Below are positions 23,401-35,989 of a stretch of DNA of 64,000 nt, piece after piece. Each line of letters opens with the position of its first letter. Within the stretch, counting starts at the first letter, position 1. The DNA lies in the NCBI GenBank assembly GCA_030549775.1, contig CM060174.1:26726117-26790116 (forward strand), written 5' to 3'. The position numbers and the translations under genes are program-made. This DNA is from Tamarix chinensis. Its lineage: Eukaryota > Streptophyta > Magnoliopsida > Caryophyllales > Tamaricaceae. The notes beneath the pieces were generated by a model. That model ran no database searches. It had not been told where the DNA came from and was given only the letters and a program-made list of their open reading frames with translations.

Positions 23401-26400
23401 TAATTGAGACCCCTAAATCATTACTAGATGGTTGTTGTATTCATGGCATTCTTCCAAAATTTTTGTCTTTATTTGCACCATATCAGCAGACATGTGCCAA
23501 AATTCCTCAAGGTGTATCCTATTTTCCCGATGCAAGCTTTGAAACTTGTATGCCTCAACATCAAAGCATCACTTGCAGGCACCATGATAATTCTTAGTCA
23601 TACAAAAAAAACTTCTTCTTAGCATGGAGTCTAGCTCTAGTCTCTAAAATTATTCTTCTTTCTACTATGAAGTAAACATTCTCACTTTCCAACAAGCGAC
23701 CTTGGTAGTTTGGTAATTTTGCATGAAGTTTGCATAACTTTTCTTGTAGTATGTGTACTTTGGGGTTCACCTCAATGGTGTTAAGGTAGCCTTATAGGAT
23801 CATGTTGCCTACATTATATATCCCTAATAGGAACCTTGTTGAACACCTTAATATGCATGAGAGCTTTTAGCCCTATCCTCAGTGATAGGAAGCTCTTATT
23901 CTATAGACCTATCTAACTTGTTGTTAGATATTGGGATTTTCCCATAGTTTCACGGAAGAGATGAGGTGATGTTTACCATAAACACTCAGTGAACTAGAAA
24001 CATTCTCTCAAATAATAATTAAGGACTAAAAAAAATCTAAGAGGTATATTTTCAGTAGAGACTAAGGTAATTAGGATCGTAGAAAGTCTCTATGGAGAAA
24101 ATATTCAGTATTCATAAAGCCTTACAATGCAAGTGTAATGACCATGAAATAATTCATTGGCCACTAGTATTCCTCTACATACCTACTAAAAATATGAGGA
24201 AACCCATGATCCTTGAGTGGCAGGCCCACCAAGGAACACCATGTGATCAACAAATTTTTCGTATTCAAAATTCCTAACATCTTTGGAAAATTGAATATTT
24301 TGAGAACATTATGGTAGGAAGCACATTAAGTAATTCCACATTATTATGTTAGTTGCAATCCCTAAAAAATTTGTACGAAGATTCTTGGATCGATAAAAAT
24401 ACATGTACTTAAACCTTTGTAAGATTAGGGAGGGAAGACAATAAAATTTAAAAAAATGGATGTAAGAAAGAAGAATTAGAATGGAAAAGTTGATCCACTA
24501 CAAAACCACTCACATAACATAAAAATATTTAATTTTATGAGGTTAATAATAAAGATGAACTCACATTTCTAGTTGCATTAAAAAAATATTTATAATGAAG
24601 AATATGAGTTTGCATTCAAAAAATGTTTACTCATACCACTAGGGCTTACAAAATTCATGTTTAGGAGGATTAAAGCACTAATCAAGATTTATTTATATAA
24701 AAAGCATGAGGTAAAATAGAGCATGAATATAAAAAAAAATAACAAACCTCCACACTCAATATAGATGGATGTGGAATCAAGGAGTAGCTGACTACTTATC
24801 ATCCAGATCACTTCCCCCATTTGAAGGATAAGAGGAAAGAGCCACGTGATAGGATTTGGGGAAGCCAGATGTACTTGAGCTACCCCTATATCTTCAAGTA
24901 GGGTTAGGGAAGAGAGAGTCACTAGGGATTCCCTGACACCACCTACCATGGGGTGCAAAATATCTAGCTTCGAGACTGAAGAACATGAAGACATCATACC
25001 ATCATTATTTCACCCACCACCACCACCAAACACCTTAAAATCCTTGATTTTTCATCAAGTACAAGGGTGATTGCACCTAAAGGAACCCCTAAATGATTGG
25101 GCTCACATAGCCTCCTTCAATGTGAATATTCATTTTTCCAACTCTAATGGCTGAAGCATTTCCTCCTACTCCAACATTGTGATACACTAATGAGAATTGA
25201 CCAAATCCAATTCCTTTTTCTATAAGTTAACCTTAATTAGATCATGATCCTCCTATCAAGGAAGATCTATTGTCATTTCAATTATATTAGAGATGCCCCA
25301 TTGTAGTTTCTAAAGCGATGTTGCTATGGAGAATAGATAAAATAAGGATCTTAAGGAAATGGCTTAATGTTGGTACTTTCATTATAGATAAAGAAAAAGA
25401 AGAATACAAAATATGATTTTATGTTAACAACACAAAATTATAAAGGAAAACGCACATATTAATCATTAAAGAGCTCTATTGAAACATCTAAGACAACTGC
25501 AATCTCAGGAGTAATATGCTTTGACTTGTCTTTGGCCATAGATGTGCCAACAAAAGTCTCTCCACTTGTGCCCTCAATTGGTGTTTCCATAGAGCTATAA
25601 AAATTAGGGATTGAGAGGGATTCCCTTCATCAAAACTTAAGGACATGACGATAAATAAGCCAAAATCTATTACAACCTCTTCTTAGTGATCCTTGGTGAT
25701 CCATAGGTATATATACATTTAATGGTACGATTTTTTCTATTTTATGATCATTTACATTAAGAGAAAGTTAACAATTTAATCTCCTACAACATATTAACCT
25801 CATTTTATAGGCACGATAACTTTCTTGAGGGAGAACGAAATCATGAAAAATGTTTAATTTAAAAATAATGCATCAATACGTCATGTCAATCATAAGGCAC
25901 CCATCCCCTTAGAATGAAAATAATAATCACGCATATATTCTTTTGTTACAACTATAAATCCCCATTATGAATATAAGACCACTCACAATGTCACAAACAT
26001 GATGAACTAACTGATATTTATTAGTCGAAACATTTACTCCACCCCCACATAGGCACTAGCTCAAGTGCATTATTTTTAAATCGCATGCTGATATAATTAG
26101 CCCAATTTTGAGATTATTTCACAACACTATACAACCAACCCAATCATCAATTAGGCTAAACCTTTTCCTTAAGTTCTATAGAAAACCTCTAAAATTATCC
26201 CAACTTCATGAGTACCTCACTTGACATTAATTTTATACATTGCTAGGTGACATGACCTTATCCTAACAATTGAGGATTAGAGTGTCCCCACCCAAAACAC
26301 CATAACTAACAACCCCATTCCATAAAAGGAAAATATGGTAGAGTGCCTACCACCATAAGATATTAGTTGAAAACTTTTCAACCTCCTTCCCTAATTTTTA

Positions 26401-27900
26401 AAAGGAAATAGAGGACTTCACTTTCAACTGATAGTTAGAAATGTTTTTAATCACATTACCAAAATTTTAAGAGGAAATAGAGAAATTAACTTTCAAACAT
26501 AGTTTGAAAATTTTTCAATCTCATTCCATGGTTTTTGAAGGGAAGTAAAGGAATTCACTTTCAAATGATTGTATAAATCTTTTTAAACATCTTTCCACAA
26601 TTGTTGAAGGGAAGTAGAGGAATTCACTATCAAATGATATTTTTCAAACTACTTCATCGATTTTTGATGGGAAGTATATGGCTACATTCACATAATTTCC
26701 AAACATCAAATTACAAATGTTTTGTATATTAGAGACTAGCCGATAATTAAACCCATAATTACTAATCTTTATGACATCACTTTTTTAGCACTGGACACAT
26801 TAAAAATGGCACACACTCAAAAACCAACAAACATATTATAAGTGGGTGATGCCTAGAAACAAATAAAACCTACAACTTGTTGGCACCATGAATCCTTAAC
26901 CTCTTGATGAGACATGGTTTCTCCACTGCCTTGCTATAAACAAATTTGTGTGGCAGGAAAATCACCATCGTGTCTAATTCATTGGCTCTATAGAAATGTT
27001 TCCTAATCTCATTGGAGCCTTTCTTTATCCCATTTTTTGACAAGTGTGGCTTGCCACTCTAATATCATGCCTAAATTGGTCATGATGGCAATGTCAGCTC
27101 ACTTCATCTTGTAGTTATGAGCCTTTATGGCCATGGATTGAATGTGTAGTTTTTTTCTTCAAGATCCTACACTAACACAACTTCCCTAGCCATATACTTA
27201 GCCTCACTCTGATCCCAAGCAACCTTGGATGAGTGGTGAGAGGCATGCTGATCTTTGAGGGACTTCCTTGTCTTAACCAACTAATGGTAAATGCTATCCT
27301 AACAACTTTCTATCCCTTCATTTTGGACTAGGCCTCAACTCCCTGCTGCCACTATATTTCTAACTTAAAGAAGGCCCCAAATTTACCCCACCTAAAACCA
27401 CAACTTAACAAAGGTTCCCTTTAGTAGGGTTATAACCTTAAGAGCAAAGAAAAATCAATCCATTGTGTATAAAATTCATCAATGTTAACACACAAACATA
27501 AATAAAAATTATTTAAAAGATGATATTTTCAAGTTTCACCCAATAATTTTCCAATGCAACCTCCTCCAAATGCCAACCATTGAAAACTTGTGATTCTCGA
27601 GCCTCATCTATAGTGAAGACAAATGTCCTCAATTTCCCCCCTTAAGTTTTGAAGACCTTTACTGGTAGAAGCTCCCTCAAAAACTTTAGCTTACCTCAAA
27701 ATCCACTCTTCATGTCATTAGGGGCCTTCCTTATGTGAATTGTTTAGGACTTTGATGTTCCAACATCAAACCCCCCACCTTTAGGAATGTAATAATCCCC
27801 TTCTTTCTCAAGCACAAAGGTTGGCTCCACACCATTACAAGGACCAAAAACCTTCCCATGGGAGGCAACATGACTCTTACTCACCTCTTAGCACAGCATA
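23401..27900 (-). pseudogene. decayed minus-strand coding-like region of unknown family
   Basis: I do not recognise this by family. On the minus strand several stretches read like protein with few stops: about 27835-27520 (VEPTFVLEKEGDYYIPKGGG, then FTIDEARESQVFNGWHLEEV; three stops in about 110 codons), about 27240-27000 (LVKTRKSLKDQHASHHSSK), about 25620-25450 (AKDKSKHITPEIAVVLDVSI) and about 23790-23600 (VHILQEKLCKLHAKLPNYQG, Lys/Glu/Leu-rich, coiled-coil-like). Their common strand, opposite to the Tat pol just upstream, would fit the antisense extra ORF known from some Tat-lineage elements, but this is inference. No intact gene remains. Confidence 0.3.
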
Positions 27901-30212
27901 ACTAAGGGATCTAACCTAGAGGAAGTTGTAGAAAAGCTCATGAAAATATTAATAAAACACCACTCCCTTAAGGTTAAGGGCTTAACAAACAATAGTTGGT
28001 ACCCTAGAACTAGCATTGATGAAAGATGGAAAATTTAAATAAGGATACATAGAGGAATAACTTAAGGGTAGATGACTCAGTTAAGGGTGGCAATGTCACT
28101 CAAATCATATAATATTAGTATTAATTCCCATTGATGCTCTTTTTTGGTCACTTCTAAGATATTTTTGAACTACATGTGTATGATAGAAAAGGGAATAATT
28201 TTATTGTGGTTTTCCTATAGAATAGCAAAAGAAAAAACAAAATTAAAAGTTTATTGTTGTTATCACAACCAAGAAAATGAATAAATCACCACTAAGAGCT
28301 CTCTACTCACTAGGAATGTTCCAAAATGAGTGTGGTGGGATTATCCTTCTCTAGCAAATAATGAAACACAAGTCATTCCAATCTCATTCTTTGGTTGGCA
28401 AACCCTATGATAATTACTTGTAGTTTGGCCTACTAGTTAGTAATACTCTCCCATCCTCCTTACAGTGGCCCATAGGGTAGTAGCACCATGACAAAAATTC
28501 CAAGTTAATGGCCACACCAATTAATTACCTTAGATGTCTCAAACATAAGAATACCCTCCAAATGTTGGGGAATAGTTAGTAAGGAGAAAGCCCAAAATTG
28601 ATCAAAATCTTACCATGTGTTGTGGGCCTTATAGCTTGAAAAGTGATTTGTTGCTAATTAATCCTAGTATCTAGTAGTTTATGGTCATGATAGGTATAAT
28701 TTATGTTGGTTAATTAGAGCTTTAATAAAAATATTTAATGTAATTCTTTAATGAATTTGGCATACTTGAATCAAATTATTCTTTTTTACTGCTCTTGATT
28801 ATATTTTATAGGTATGTAGAGAGATTGATATTAAAAAGAGCTAGAACACAATAATTGGAATATGTGAAAATCAAGAATGAATACTAAAAGTGTGAAAGGG
28901 TGGAAATATATACATATTTCATCCTAATTCAATCGAATTTTGGAAATATGATAAACATAAAAGTTGTAGATCTTCTTGTTATATTTCAAATACATCAAAA
29001 CTCAGCCCAAATGGAATTTTACCAAAGAAGTTATGGATGAAATACTAAAAAGAAGTCAAGTTGTAAAGAGCCACTGAATTATATAATGACTAAGCTCATG
29101 TTGATCTATGGCTAGGTTTATTTTGTGGTTATTTAATCTCAATTTTGATAGAGAGTTAGGGTTAAAGGAGATATGAGGGATCTTTCTTAGCTATCTTGAG
29201 AGAATAAAACCAACGGGATGAAAAGAAGATGATTTTAGAAGCACTAAAGAGAGATCTAGGGTTCTTTCCTTGGTATCACCCAATCTAATCACACCCCCAA
29301 TTCATCCACTATCTCCCATCTCTTGATCTCTCTTTATTATTTTTTGTTGGATATATTTAATAATGATTTTATCATCTTGAATAAAAAGGGTTTTGTATTT
29401 TGTTTGGATTTTATTTCTTTATAATTGATGCAATTCTATTTTATTAAGATGTTATGCTTAATGAAAGATATGATTAGCTAATTGATTTGTATAAAGGTGA
29501 AGGGAAATCCCTTATTTGAATGTGTTGAGAATCTAAACCCTACCTAATCTAATTCAATGTCATATATGTTGCGTTAATACTTTAATTGGTATAATAGAGA
29601 AATTGATTACTTTTCTCTTATTATTTCGAGAAAGTATACTCCATTAATATAACTAGAGATCAAACCACAAAGTTAAGAGACATTGGTTGGCCTCTACAAC
29701 AAAAGAAAGGGAATATGATACATAATAATGCACTGCCTATTTTTGTATTCATACTAGAGATATATGAGTCTTAATAGATAATAAGGTATAGTGGCTTGAG
29801 AGAGAATTAAACTACATATTTTGGTTGTCTTTCATGATAATGTGTTTTGATTCGTCAGAATTTGTGGTTATTATTTGATCACATTGGGGTTAAAGGGATT
29901 GATGGGAGCCTTAGCCTTTTCTTTTACTGGATTTCACTTGTTCTTATATTATCATTAGGTTTTGTTTGTATATTTTCTTTTTATTTATAATTAGATATCA
30001 TTTACCCCTTATCATTTGTCTAAACATAGGATATCTTTTCACCCTCTGATTGCTCACTTTATAGTCCTTATAGGATTAACCTTGCTTGCTATTTCAACAA
30101 CATGCACTTGTAGTTAGAAGTTGGCCTAACCACCGTTATAATTGCATGGAGGCATTTATTAACACTGGAGAAGACCTTTAATGCGTTTGGTGTCCATTAG
30201 TATGAGAGTCTA
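27901..30212. other. AT-rich DNA upstream of the Del-type remnant; no gene seen
   Basis: No supported coding region. The stretch at about 28650-30000 has the look of LTR or leader sequence (AT-rich, repeated short T runs, a short purine-rich patch around 29200-29290) and precedes Del-type gag remnants, but no repeat partner was found. The last five bases, GTCTA (30208-30212), are the left target duplication of the next element. Confidence 0.35.
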
Positions 30213-30884
30213 TGTAACACCCCCAAATTTATTACTGAAAAATTTTGTTTAAATCAAAAGGTTTAGCGGAAGCGAGAGAATTAAAACCGTAAACCTGGGG
30301 GTATTACCGCCACACTTAGTACCAGACCGGTTCATTCCTACCGCTCCGGTACTAAGTGCTAAGGCTAAATCCGATCATCAATAAGTACGAAGTATCATAA
30401 AACGCAAGACGACATTTAGCATAAATCATTAATAAGATATAAGTCAAACAGAAGTTTGAATACGATTTAGGATTACAACCCCATAATACTTTTTTCTTTA
30501 AAAACGGGAAACGTAATACAAAATATAGCTAACAATACAATCCCCAAAAAGGATCAGTATCCGGATCGCCTACTCACTCAAGTCAAGCCTTCCACCCCAA
30601 AATAGTAACCGATCAAACCTGCATAGGAGGTCTGCTCCCCACCATTGGTGGATCATCACAGGACCCATTCAATAAAGGTAGTATCAGTACGGGTCCAATA
30701 CTGAGTAAGGGCGCTGGTGCGCTAAGGCCAAGCATACAATCACACCACACAACACACATAGCACAATCATATAGACAATACACGATAACTCGCAAGATAA
30801 GGTTTGAATACTTTTCTGGTGACTTATTCTTTATCCTCATTAATGATAATAAGTCCATTTCACACATTCTTCAATAATCCATGT

Positions 30885-31205
30885 GAGCACGGGGACCCCA
30901 CTATTATAGCCGGTGGACCGGAAATAAAAACACAGGACAGGACGCCTCTCACCACTATTCTTACCGGTGGACCGGACTGGCCCCGCCTCAACATGGTGTT
31001 TCACTGTAAGTACTTAGTATTTTTCCCGTAGTTTAACTTATTTACTTTGGGTCTATCGACCCGAGGCCCCCACTATTATAGCCGGCGGACAAGAAATAAA
31101 CACACAAGGCAAAACGCCTCTGACCACTATTATAGCCGGTGGACCGGAACGAAACGCACAGGGCAAAACGCCTCTGACCACTATTCTAACCACCAGACTG
31201 GGCTC
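30885..31205. repeat. imperfect repeat with core CCACTATTATAGCCGGTGGA, in copy 1
   Basis: The core recurs about five times (near 30897, 30950, 31070, 31123, 31178) with variable spacers that include ACACARGRCARRACGCCTC-like segments. The GCCGGTGGACCGGC-like centre is partly palindromic. The same repeat is present in inverse orientation at 48665-49020 in copy 2. Confidence 0.7.
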
Positions 31206-31585
31206 GGCTCAACAGTCTTTTGCTTTACGTTATTAGTGTCTTATCCGTGTCTTATTAAATCACACAACATCCTTCACATGCATAAATCATTCTCTTTATA
31301 CTATACTCATCACAACAAATAAAATCCCGTATTCATAACTACCCTTTAATCAATAGATACGCAGGATAACACCAACAACTCTAAGCAGCCATAACCAACC
31401 CTAATTGTCCACGCCAACCGTGGTTAGCCACTCTTATCCCTATTTTACGATAACCACCATACTTAGCCATTCCAAACCTCAATTATCCTCAACAATCACG
31501 ATTAGTTACTCCAACCTTACTTAATCACAACGTCCCAGAGTTAATCACTCCAAACCCCAAATCCCGTACACTCATTAACTCCCAT

Positions 31586-32095
31586 GCAACACCCTAACTC
31601 CACCATGCAAACCCTAATGCCACCATACCAACATTAATACCTCCATAAAATCACTAATACCACCATACAACATTAATACCTCCATAAATTCACAAATACC
31701 ACCATACAAACCCTAATACCACCATACAATATTAATACCTCCATAAAATCACTAATACCACCATACAAACCCTAATACCACCATACGATATTAATACCTC
31801 CATAAAATCACTAATACCACCATACAAACCCTAATACCACCATACGATATTAATACCTCCATAAAATCACAAATACCACCATACAAACCCTAACACCACC
31901 ATACAATATTAATACCTCCATAAAATCACTAATACCACCATACAATATTAATACCTCCATAAAATCACTAATACCACCATACAAACCCTAATACCACCAT
32001 ACAACATTAATACCTCCATAAAATCACAAATACTACCATACAAACCATTAGTACCGCCATAGAACATTAATATCATCATACAAACTTCAAGACTC
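31586..32095. repeat. minisatellite, 59-bp unit made of about 20-bp subunits
   Basis: A higher-order array in which three related subunits follow one another: ATACCACCATACAAACCCTA, ATACCACCATACAATATTAA, and TACCTCCATAAAATCACTA. About eight blocks are present with small variations and degenerate edges. It lies inside copy 1 and has no counterpart of this length in copy 2. Confidence 0.85.
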
Positions 32096-32340
32096 CCATG
32101 ATGGTTCCCAACTCATATTACCATTTATCCTAATATGCATGTCCTAGAGGACCATAACATAATACAGCATAAACATCATACATATACATGTCATGCCCAT
32201 ATCATGGGAGCACATACAACATACCTCAATCTCCAAGCTGCGCTACACATAAGGCAGGTTATACACAAATCATATAATACAAGGCATAGCATGGCATACG
32301 CAACATTCAACACATCCATGTCACACATAGCACAAGGCCA

Positions 32341-32403
32341 TTAGCTTCGTCCTTACCTAAGGCGACGCCGGGCTTGGAACACGCTCCTATAACTCCTTAG
32401 GGC
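32341..32403 (-). promoter_or_regulatory. conserved GC-rich block with 5' splice-site consensus, copy 1
   Basis: On the minus strand a block containing AGGAGCGTGTTCCAAGCCCG is followed by CTTAG|GTAAGGAC, a strong match to the plant donor consensus (GT at 32356-32355). The same block in copy 2 (47428-47490) is about 90 percent identical over some 60 bp by eye, far above the surrounding DNA. I infer an LTR leader intron donor. Confidence 0.5.
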
Positions 32404-32669
32404 TTTGGTCGGGGTTACCTATAAAAGGGGAAAAGCTAAGTATTAGTTTCCCTCAAAGTACCGTCATTCCTTATTCAAGTTTAGGATTAGGGTTTATGTT
32501 ACTAAAGTGGGTATTATACAAAAACTAGGGTTTTTACCTTAGAATTAGTATACTAAATATTAGTAGTCAAAAATATAGTTACTTATGATACTTATTGTTA
32601 TACTTATTTTATTAAGCCCATTAGTTCCATTCTTATAATACTACTGTTCACTAGTCATAGTAAAATAGT

Positions 32670-32670
32670 G

Positions 32671-32765
<95 letters not shown>
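32670..32765. repeat. (AAT)n microsatellite, copy 1
   Basis: About 32 AAT units with one interruption near 32697. More AAT/AGT-rich sequence continues to 33260. It produces a spurious poly-Asn open frame. Confidence 0.95.
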
Positions 32766-33289
32766 GACTACTAATAGTGACACTTATGTTTCAAGTAATA
32801 GAACTCTAGCATTTTTAAGATTAAGTCTAACAATGGTGTTAGGTTTGAAAGAATAATATTATAAGGTCACAATATTACAAGTAACTATTCCTAAGGGTGA
32901 TAATGATAATAGTAATAATACTAATAGTGATGATATTAATAGTAATAATAACCATAATAACCCTAGCAATAATAATAACAATAACAATAACAATAACCCA
33001 GTATGGTTAAGTATCAATAATAATAACCTTAGTAAGGTAATAGAAATAATAATGATAAAATGTTAATACTAATAACAATAAGACCAAAGTTAAGTATAAT
33101 ACCAGTTAGGGTTTAAAAGGGATGTTAGTAGTAGTAGAAAAATAAGAACATTAATGATGGAGACCATAATAATGATAATAATAATAATAGTAATAGTAAT
33201 GAAAGAAATAATACTAATACTACTAATAATAATAATAATAATAATATTGGTAGAAAATAGTAGTAGTTATATAAAAGGGGGTATTAGGG

Positions 33290-34440
33290 TTTGGATGAGT
33301 GGAGAACCACCTAGGGTCGGTGGTGGTCCGACAACGGCGCGTGGCGGCGACGGCGGCGGCGGTGGAGGAGGAGAAGGGGGGAAAAGATGGAGGTGGTGGT
33401 TAGATGGGAGGAGAAAAGGAGGAGTTTGAGGTGGGGAAAGAAAGAGCAGGTGAAGGGGAGTGGAATGAGGGTGGTGGCGTGGCAAGGGATGGCGGTGCGC
33501 GGCGGCAACGACGGCGACCGAGGGTGGTGGAGAGAGGTGGAAGATAAGGGAGGAAGGAGGAGAGGGAGGTAGGGGAAGATGGAGGTATGGGAAGGTAGAG
33601 GGAGGTCTGCTAGGCATTTTGGAGGGTGGAGGAGGCTCTGGTGGTGGTTGGGCTGGCGGTGGAAGGCGGCGCAAGGGCGGCGAAGGCTGGAGGTTGCGGT
33701 TTCAGGATAGGAATCTTGCACGGCTAGGGCGGCACGTGCAGGGCAAGGGGAGGGGTGCTGGTGGTCTGGTTTCGTAGAGGGAAGTGCAGGGATGATAACG
33801 GTGGGCAGTGGTGGCGGCGGCGGTCACCGGTGACGACGAAAATCCCGTCTTTTTGAGGCGGCGGAGAGGCAAGGTTTCGGGGCAAAAATCGAAAAGGGAG
33901 CTAATCGAGGCTGCCAATGGGGGTATTTATAGGCAATTGGAAGGGGAAAATGACAAGGGGAGAAGGAGGCGTGTGGGGCAGGTGTACAGGTGGTCGGCCG
34001 GTGGCAGGTGGTGTAGGTCTTTCCATGGCAGGTTAGGTCGGGAAGGGGGAGAAAGAGGAAAGAAGATGGGCACGTGGGGAGGGAGCTACAGGGGTTGTTG
34101 GGGTCGAAAAGAGGAAAGAAAATGACAAGGAGGCAGGGGAGGACGGTCGGCGCTAGTGGCTGCCGGCGAAGATCGTGTTGCAGGTCGATTTGCAGGTCGG
34201 GGAAGAAGAGAGGGCGGGGTGGACTGGTCAGTCTAGGGAAAAGAAAGAAAAGAGAGAGGGGGCGATTCGGCCGGCTGGGCAACGGGCGACAAGGCTGGCA
34301 GGCCTGGCGCGAGGCGGGGGAGAGGAGAAGGGTTTGGGCCGATGGGCTGGCCCAGCCAGGGGGGAGAAGAAAGAAAAAAAGATGAGGAGGGAGAAAAAAG
34401 AGAAAAAGAAAGAAAAGGAAGAAAGGGAAAAAATAGGAAA
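33290..34440 (-). other. GC-rich, purine-biased leader region of copy 1; no gene
   Basis: The plus strand is strongly G/A-rich and GC content rises sharply against the AT-rich surroundings. Open frames occur on both strands because stop codons are rare in this composition; they encode low-complexity Arg/Gly or Pro/Ser/His runs with no domain. A C-rich region with matching position lies at 44620-45690 in copy 2. I read it as the transcribed leader around the LTR promoter. Confidence 0.6.
33924..33931 (-). promoter_or_regulatory. TATA box of copy 1
   Basis: The minus strand reads CCTATAAATACCCCCATT, almost the same as TCTATAAATACCCCCATT at 45080-45097 in copy 2, and sits at the same distance (about 0.83-0.85 kb) from the TGWAATAYCCC end. 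Confidence 0.65.
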
Positions 34441-34759
34441 TAAATAGGATAGGGAAAATAAATAAAATAACTTATGGGGAAATTGGGGTATTTTTGGGTT
34501 ATTTATAATATTAATATATATAAAATATTAAATAAATTCCTTTTTTGCTTATTTTAGACCATTTTATATAAATTTCCTTAACATCCATGCTAATTAGGAA
34601 AAATACCCAAATTTTCTTCCAATTAAATTCTCTATTATTTTCCTCTTAATCTACCTTAATTAACTCTCTACATTTTAATAAATGAATTTATATAATTAAT
34701 TTTCCTAATAATTCCTTATTTAGCCATAATTTCAGAAATTAGGATTTGGGGATATTACA

Positions 34760-35345
34760 GTCTATATGGTAGTGTGCTGCCTGAGAGGATGAGAAAACAA
34801 ATGGTGGAGGAATATCCAACATACAGGTAGAGAGCCTACAATTTGGGGACCTTTTCTTGAGGTACTTTGAGCCCAATTCTACCCCACTTATATATGTATG
34901 AAGAAGTATGATGAGTTTATAGCCTTTATTAGTGAGGCACGTTAATAGAGGAATACTACACAAGGTTCATATACTTGGTACTTTTCACTTTAAAAGTAGA
35001 GGTATGTGAGGTGATGCATGTTCACCTCTTCAAGATTGGCCTGGTGATAAGATATTATGATTTATTAGTGGGAATTACCCAACTAGAAAGGGTTGGAATA
35101 ATCTAAGATAGGAGTTCCTAGTTGAGGGGAAAGAGGAAAGTTGAGGGTTCCTAGTAATAGGAAGAAGGCCTACTCTAGGGGTAGCTTGCAGTCTAGGCAT
35201 GGCCTGAGTAAGGGGCTAACACCCCTATTAGGATGTCAGGCTAGAAGATTATTGGAGGAGAGAAACTAACATTTCCATCATTATGGAGTAGATCATCTGG
35301 GAATGGATTGTGAAGGAAACAAGGTAACATGACATGGCTATGTTA
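34760..35345 (+). pseudogene. Del/Tekay-type Gag remnant
   Basis: Downstream of copy 1 a decayed Gag continues on the plus strand: a capsid-like segment around 34830-35050 (LQFGDLFLRYFEP, then LLVRHVNRGILHKV and DACSPLQDW), a basic linker, and a zinc-knuckle relic near 35275-35315 (HYGVDHLGMDC) in which the leading Cys residues are lost. The upstream half may lie before 30213. Recognition is by motif order only and the frame is broken many times. Confidence 0.5.
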
Positions 35346-35530
35346 TGATGAGACATAGGGCATATAAGTGTCATGTTGGAACCAACTAGTGTTGTGAGCT
35401 GAACCAGTGAGTTTAGGGGTTATAAGTCTTGCCTATTTTAGTAGGGTTAGGGGTCGGGAAGTATAGTAGAATTTCTTTAGGAGGATACCTTAAAGTGATT
35501 TGCTAGAATGAGGTAGAGCGCCAAGTCAGT

Positions 35531-35818
35531 GTGATAATGGGTATTCTTACTGTTTCCACCTTTTTTGTTTGTGTATTATTTAGCTTTGATGCATCATCTT
35601 ATTTCATGTCTTCGACATTTGTATCTAGAGTTGTTTTATCTTGTACTTTTAGTATTTCTAACTATATTATCTTACCTTCAGGGGATAAGATTGCATGTCC
35701 TACACTTTACAAAGGGATGGCCCTAACAATTAAGGGAGTAGGGCTTCCTTTAGATCTCATAGAACTAGAGTTGTATGATTTTGATGTGATCGTGGGCATG
35801 GACATATTGGAAAAGTAG
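35531..35818 (+). pseudogene. Del/Tekay-type protease remnant
   Basis: The plus-strand frame contains SSYFMSSTFVSRV, a segment matching the start of chromovirus proteases after the active-site DSG, then ITIKGVGLPLDLIELEL-like residues and the signature DFDVIVGMDILEK at its end (about 35779-35817). The active-site Asp box itself is not visible. The protease would process Gag-Pol. Confidence 0.65.
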
Positions 35819-35989
35819 CCAGCATTAATAGATTATATATATAAGCATGTGGTTCTTTGAGGATCATAGGGTATTAGGCTATCCTATTGAATGTATGAAC
35901 CTAAACCTTTAGTGAAAGTCGTATCGACAATCTTGTTGAGTACACTCATTCATAAGGGGTGTCCATTTCGTATAATTTTTTGAGATACT

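Larger units (their letters stand above)
30213..34759 (-). mobile_element. giant solo-LTR-like element, copy 1 (4.5 kb)
   Basis: Perfect 5-bp target duplication GTCTA at 30208-30212 and 34760-34764. The plus strand begins TGTAACACCCCCAAAT and ends ATTTGGGGATATTACA, inverted repeats with TG...CA ends. A minus-strand TATA box 0.83 kb inside (33931-33924) gives the orientation. Downstream of it lie a GC-rich leader, trinucleotide tracts, a conserved block with a splice donor, a 59-bp minisatellite and a GGTGGACCGG repeat. The same parts, except the minisatellite, occur in copy 2 (44231-49721) in opposite orientation. No PBS, second LTR or protein motif is seen. A solo LTR of a large gypsy element is the simplest reading; a non-autonomous element is possible. 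Confidence 0.85.

Noticed and set aside
24689..24997. 102-codon minus-strand ORF as a gene
   Set aside because: No recognised domain, surrounded by decayed repeat DNA; covered as part of the unknown minus-strand region.
31586..32095. Regular repeats considered as a CRISPR array
   Set aside because: Units are contiguous and diverged with no unique spacers; a minisatellite in a plant LTR.
32668..32856. Poly-Asn open frame
   Set aside because: Translation of an (AAT)n microsatellite.
33267..34447. Cluster of long overlapping ORFs on both strands (Pro-, Arg-, Gly-rich)
   Set aside because: They arise from a GC-rich, strand-biased region with few stop codons. They are low complexity, overlap in several frames, have no domain and lie in the LTR leader.
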